DNA from: Thermodesulfatator indicus DSM 15286
Lineage (GTDB): Bacteria > Desulfobacterota > Thermodesulfobacteria > Thermodesulfobacteriales > Thermodesulfatatoraceae
Direction of reading: 5' to 3'
NCBI RefSeq assembly: GCF_000217795.1
Contig: NC_015681.1
Span: 921,244-985,243 of the forward strand
Length of the DNA stretch: 64,000 nucleotides
Part shown: one piece after another, positions 61,901-64,000 of the stretch
How the letters are laid out: every line of letters begins with the position of its first letter
How positions within the stretch are numbered: the first letter of the stretch is position 1
Position numbers and translations under genes: made by a program
The notes under the pieces: generated by a model
What the model saw: the letters and a program-made list of their open reading frames with translations, nothing else
Databases searched by the model: none
Told to the model about the DNA's origin: nothing

Positions 61901-61940
61901 AATTAAAGAAAGCGGCCCTAAAAGGCCGCTTTCTTTAATT
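61901..61940. terminator. Strong bidirectional terminator after the FmdB-like gene
   Basis: AATTAAAGAAAGCGGCC, CTAAAA, GGCCGCTTTCTTTAATT: a 17-bp perfect stem with built-in A and T runs. Confidence 0.9.
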
Positions 61941-61971
61941 AATAAGTTCATTAAAGAGGCGACAAGAGACA

Positions 61972-62308
61972 AGATACACACTCATTGCGAGCGGAGCGAA
62001 GCAATCCCTGTCGCGAGGCGACGCAGTCGCCGTGGCGATCTCTAAGACTCCTGTGCCCACGTTAGGGACCGAGATTACTTCGTCGGCACTTCGTGCCTCC
62101 TCGTAATGACCCGGCTGGGCCACTTCGTCGGTCCTAGCGGACCTCCTCGTAAGTGTAAGTGAGAAGTGAAAAGAGAGAATTATTTACCATCGGCCATCTG
62201 CCATCAGCCATCGGCCATCCCGTCACTGCGAGCCCGTATGGGCGAAGCAGTCTCTTAAATAAAACGAAGCAGTCTCTTAAATAAAATATTTTGCAAAGGT
62301 CTCTTAAA
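61972..62308. repeat. MITE-like interspersed repeat, copy 8 (composite, reverse)
   Basis: Fills most of the 426-base gap between convergent fmdB and trkA. Has GCGAAGCAATCCCTGTCGCGAGGCGACGCAGTCGCCGTGGCGATC, read in two parts, then GGCCATC/GCCATCAGCCATC motifs near 62190, a GTCACTGCGAGCCCGTATGGGCGAAGCAGTCTC block, and the end TTTTGCAAAGGTCTCTTAA. A 22-bp unit is tandemly duplicated at 62243-62286. A matching left end is not clear. Confidence 0.65.
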
Positions 62309-62317
62309 CATATACTA

Positions 62318-62977
62318 CTAGTCAGTATCAGGTAAAAGTTTCTCTAAATATTCTTTTTTACCTAGAACAAAAAGTTCTTCGTCTTTTTCGATAACATGTT
62401 CAGCAGGCGGAAGAATTATAATTTTAGAGGTATGTTTTTTCCGTATAGCCAAAATATAAACGTGGTAGCGACGGCGCAAATCAAGTTCCTTAAGGCTATG
62501 ACCAACAAATTCGTCTGGCGGATCAATTCTCGCTATAAGAAATTCTGGCAATAAGGGTAGAAAATCTACCATGTTGGGTGTAATTAAGGCTTGAGCTTCT
62601 TTAAGAGCAGCGTCCTGTTCAGGAATTACGACACGGTCTGCCCCAAGGAGTCTCAAGATACGAGCATGGTCTTCATCATTGGCCTTGGCGAGGATAAATT
62701 TGGCTTTAAGCTCCCGTAAGTAAAGCACAATTAAAACACTGGCCGACAGATTACTCATGGCTACTACTACATAATCTGCTTCCTCGACACCAATACTTTT
62801 TAGAACTTCCTTGCGTGTAGCATCAGCTACAATGGCCTCAGAAATATCTTGACTTATGTCTTCTACCAACTTTTCATTTCTATCTATTCCTAACACCTCT
62901 ACCTTTTCCATGGCTAATGTCTTAGCCAGATTAGAACCAAATTTCCCAAGACCTATGACTATAACTTTTTTGTTCAT
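62318..62977 (-). CDS. trkA: TrkA-type potassium uptake regulator (RCK domain)
   Basis: 219 residues. An RCK_N domain with the nucleotide-binding motif VIGLGKFGSNLAKTLAMEKV and acidic IDRNEKLVEDI end, then an RCK_C domain from about 135 (PPDEFVGHSLKELDLRRRYH). Single RCK pair, as in KtrA. It gates the membrane subunit encoded two bases upstream according to bound ATP/ADP or NAD. Cytoplasmic. Confidence 0.92.
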   Translation of the reverse strand: MNKKVIVIGLGKFGSNLAKTLAMEKVEVLGIDRNEKLVEDISQDISEAIVADATRKEVLKSIGVEEADYVVVAMSNLSASVLIVLYLRELKAKFILAKANDEDHARILRLLGADRVVIPEQDAALKEAQALITPNMVDFLPLLPEFLIARIDPPDEFVGHSLKELDLRRRYHVYILAIRKKHTSKIIILPPAEHVIEKDEELFVLGKKEYLEKLLPDTD

Positions 62978-62979
62978 AT

Positions 62980-64000
62980 CTAACCCACCATAACTCTTTC
63001 TTTGGGATAGCGGTACGGTCGAGGTTCATGGCCCACTTCCGAAAGAAAAGAAATCAACGAAAGAAGCCCAACCCTTCCTACAAACATGGTAAGAATAATA
63101 CAAATTTTCCCCCATAAATTTAAGTTAGAAGTAACGCCTGTACTTAAGCCTACTGTTCCTAGGGCAGAAACCACTTCAAATAAAGCTCCTAAAAATTCGT
63201 GCTGGGACTTATAAAAAGGTATGTTGGGCTCCGTAAAAGTAAGAAAAAAATGAAAAAGCATAATGGCCAGCAGGTAGATAAAAACCAGGGTTACGGCTTT
63301 ACCTACTTGATCTACAGGTATTGACCTTTTAAAGGCCACGGCTTGAGGGAACCCCCTTAATCTGCTCCATACCGTACAACTCAAAACAGCAAACGTAGTA
63401 GTCTTTATTCCACCACCTGTTGAGCCTGGACAGGCCCCTATAACCATCAGAATCAAAAATACATAAATGCTGTGTTCTGAAAAATGAGCAATATCTATAG
63501 AATTAAAACCTGCCGTACGGGCACTAACACTATGAAAAACAGCTGTAACAACTTTAAGAGGCCAGGACAACCCAGCCATAGCACCAGCGGAATCGAACCA
63601 TAAAAACGCCACGGTTCCAAAAATTATTAAAGCCACATGGGTATAAACAGTTAACTTAAAATGCAATGATAATTTATGGCGTTTTTCTTTAAAAAAGCTT
63701 AGTAGTTCGTAAACAATAGGAAAGCCTGTATTCCCTAAAAGAATTGCCAAAGCTATTAAGGCGAGAACGGCATAACTTTTCTGAAAATCAATCATGCCAT
63801 CATTGAAAGTAGAAAACCCTGCATTACAAAAGGCGGAAACCGCATGAAATATGGCCTGAGCCAAGGACACTTTGATCCCTAAACCGTGTCCTAAAAAGCA
63901 CAAAAAAAGCCCCAAAGCTATTAAAGCTTCAGATATGAAAGTATAAGCAAAAATGGTAAAAAGTAACTTTCTGGGTTCAGGCGTAAAGTGGGGCAAAAAG
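62980..64000 (-). CDS. TrkH/KtrB potassium transporter, C-terminal part (5' end outside window)
   Basis: About 340 residues visible. Membrane helices and the selectivity-filter-type loops SAFCNAGFSTFNDGM, SARTAGFNSIDIA and ACPGSTGGGIKTTTFAV are TrkH/KtrB signatures, and a fourth loop SALGTVGLSTGVTS follows. The family is about 440 residues, so the first 100 residues (first filter loop) lie beyond 64000. The Met near 63996 is internal. With TrkA it imports K+. Confidence 0.92.
   Translation of the reverse strand, partial: FLPHFTPEPRKLLFTIFAYTFISEALIALGLFLCFLGHGLGIKVSLAQAIFHAVSAFCNAGFSTFNDGMIDFQKSYAVLALIALAILLGNTGFPIVYELLSFFKEKRHKLSLHFKLTVYTHVALIIFGTVAFLWFDSAGAMAGLSWPLKVVTAVFHSVSARTAGFNSIDIAHFSEHSIYVFLILMVIGACPGSTGGGIKTTTFAVLSCTVWSRLRGFPQAVAFKRSIPVDQVGKAVTLVFIYLLAIMLFHFFLTFTEPNIPFYKSQHEFLGALFEVVSALGTVGLSTGVTSNLNLWGKICIILTMFVGRVGLLSLISFLSEVGHEPRPYRYPKERVMVG

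Noticed and set aside
61821-62045. 74-codon open frame overlapping the end of the FmdB-like gene
   Set aside because: Out of frame with fmdB, then runs through the terminator into repeat copy 8.

Overview
Organism. The window reads as a chromosomal segment of a thermophilic sulfur-metabolising bacterium, most likely of the Thermodesulfobacteria (Thermodesulfatator or a relative). This rests on four observations: a DsrC with both redox cysteines (16039-16359), Lys/Glu-rich proteins throughout, a split archaeal-type glutamate synthase, and an archaeal-type S-adenosylmethionine synthetase gene. The assignment is inference from gene content; no marker gene was compared. Most of the sequence is housekeeping. 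I see no prophage, CRISPR array, toxin-antitoxin pair or recognised defence locus.

Layout. 1-5118 (minus): mfd, a SurA-like chaperone, a RodZ-like protein and the start of recO in a tight operon. 5450-8971: an HDOD-GGDEF protein, rplU-rpmA, and a radical SAM maturase. 8993-12705 (minus): manC, a phosphofructokinase and an SDR protein. 13078-15867: a histidine kinase, a HIT protein and a PflA-like radical SAM enzyme that seems to use CTG as start. 16039-18743: dsrC behind a near-consensus promoter, then a large outer-membrane barrel. 18773-19989 (minus): queE, queD, tRNA-Cys and tRNA-Met. 20319-23372: a long purL. 23454-28819 (minus): mnmG, an RpoH-type sigma factor with a lysine-rich N-terminal tail, a TPR protein and a lipoprotein. 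29264-38720: a small unknown protein, two CNNM/CorC paralogues, an AI-2E-type permease, mutM, valS, a damaged archaeal-type metK and a SlyD-like isomerase. 39469-45826: signalling genes (hybrid kinase, HDOD-GAF) separated by two adjacent IS110-family insertion sequences, then pgpA. 45804-50841 (minus): a three-gene glutamate synthase with purM and a DUF523 gene. 50892-59007: nadK, envelope and coiled-coil proteins, DUF1015, a Cys-rich protein, an unusual chemoreceptor and an MltD-like transglycosylase. 59052-64000: tRNA-Lys, a nuclease, pheA with a small HExxH protein and an FmdB-like protein, and the TrkA/TrkH potassium system.

Non-coding structure. Many long intergenic gaps hold copies of one MITE-like repeat, about 120-390 bp. 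Its ends resemble AGACCTTTGCAAAATGC and its reverse complement, and its interior is made of GC-rich hairpins. The most interesting locus is 41171-43915. The first IS110 element has a 168-nt strongly structured region just upstream of its transposase. A 13-bp perfect stem closes it, and it contains two hairpins of the same architecture. This is what a bridge RNA of an IS110 recombinase would look like. The neighbouring element has a frameshifted transposase, and its structured region lies downstream instead.

Limits. All calls come from reading the sequence; no database search or folding program was run. Frameshifts in metK and in the second transposase could be real decay or assembly error.
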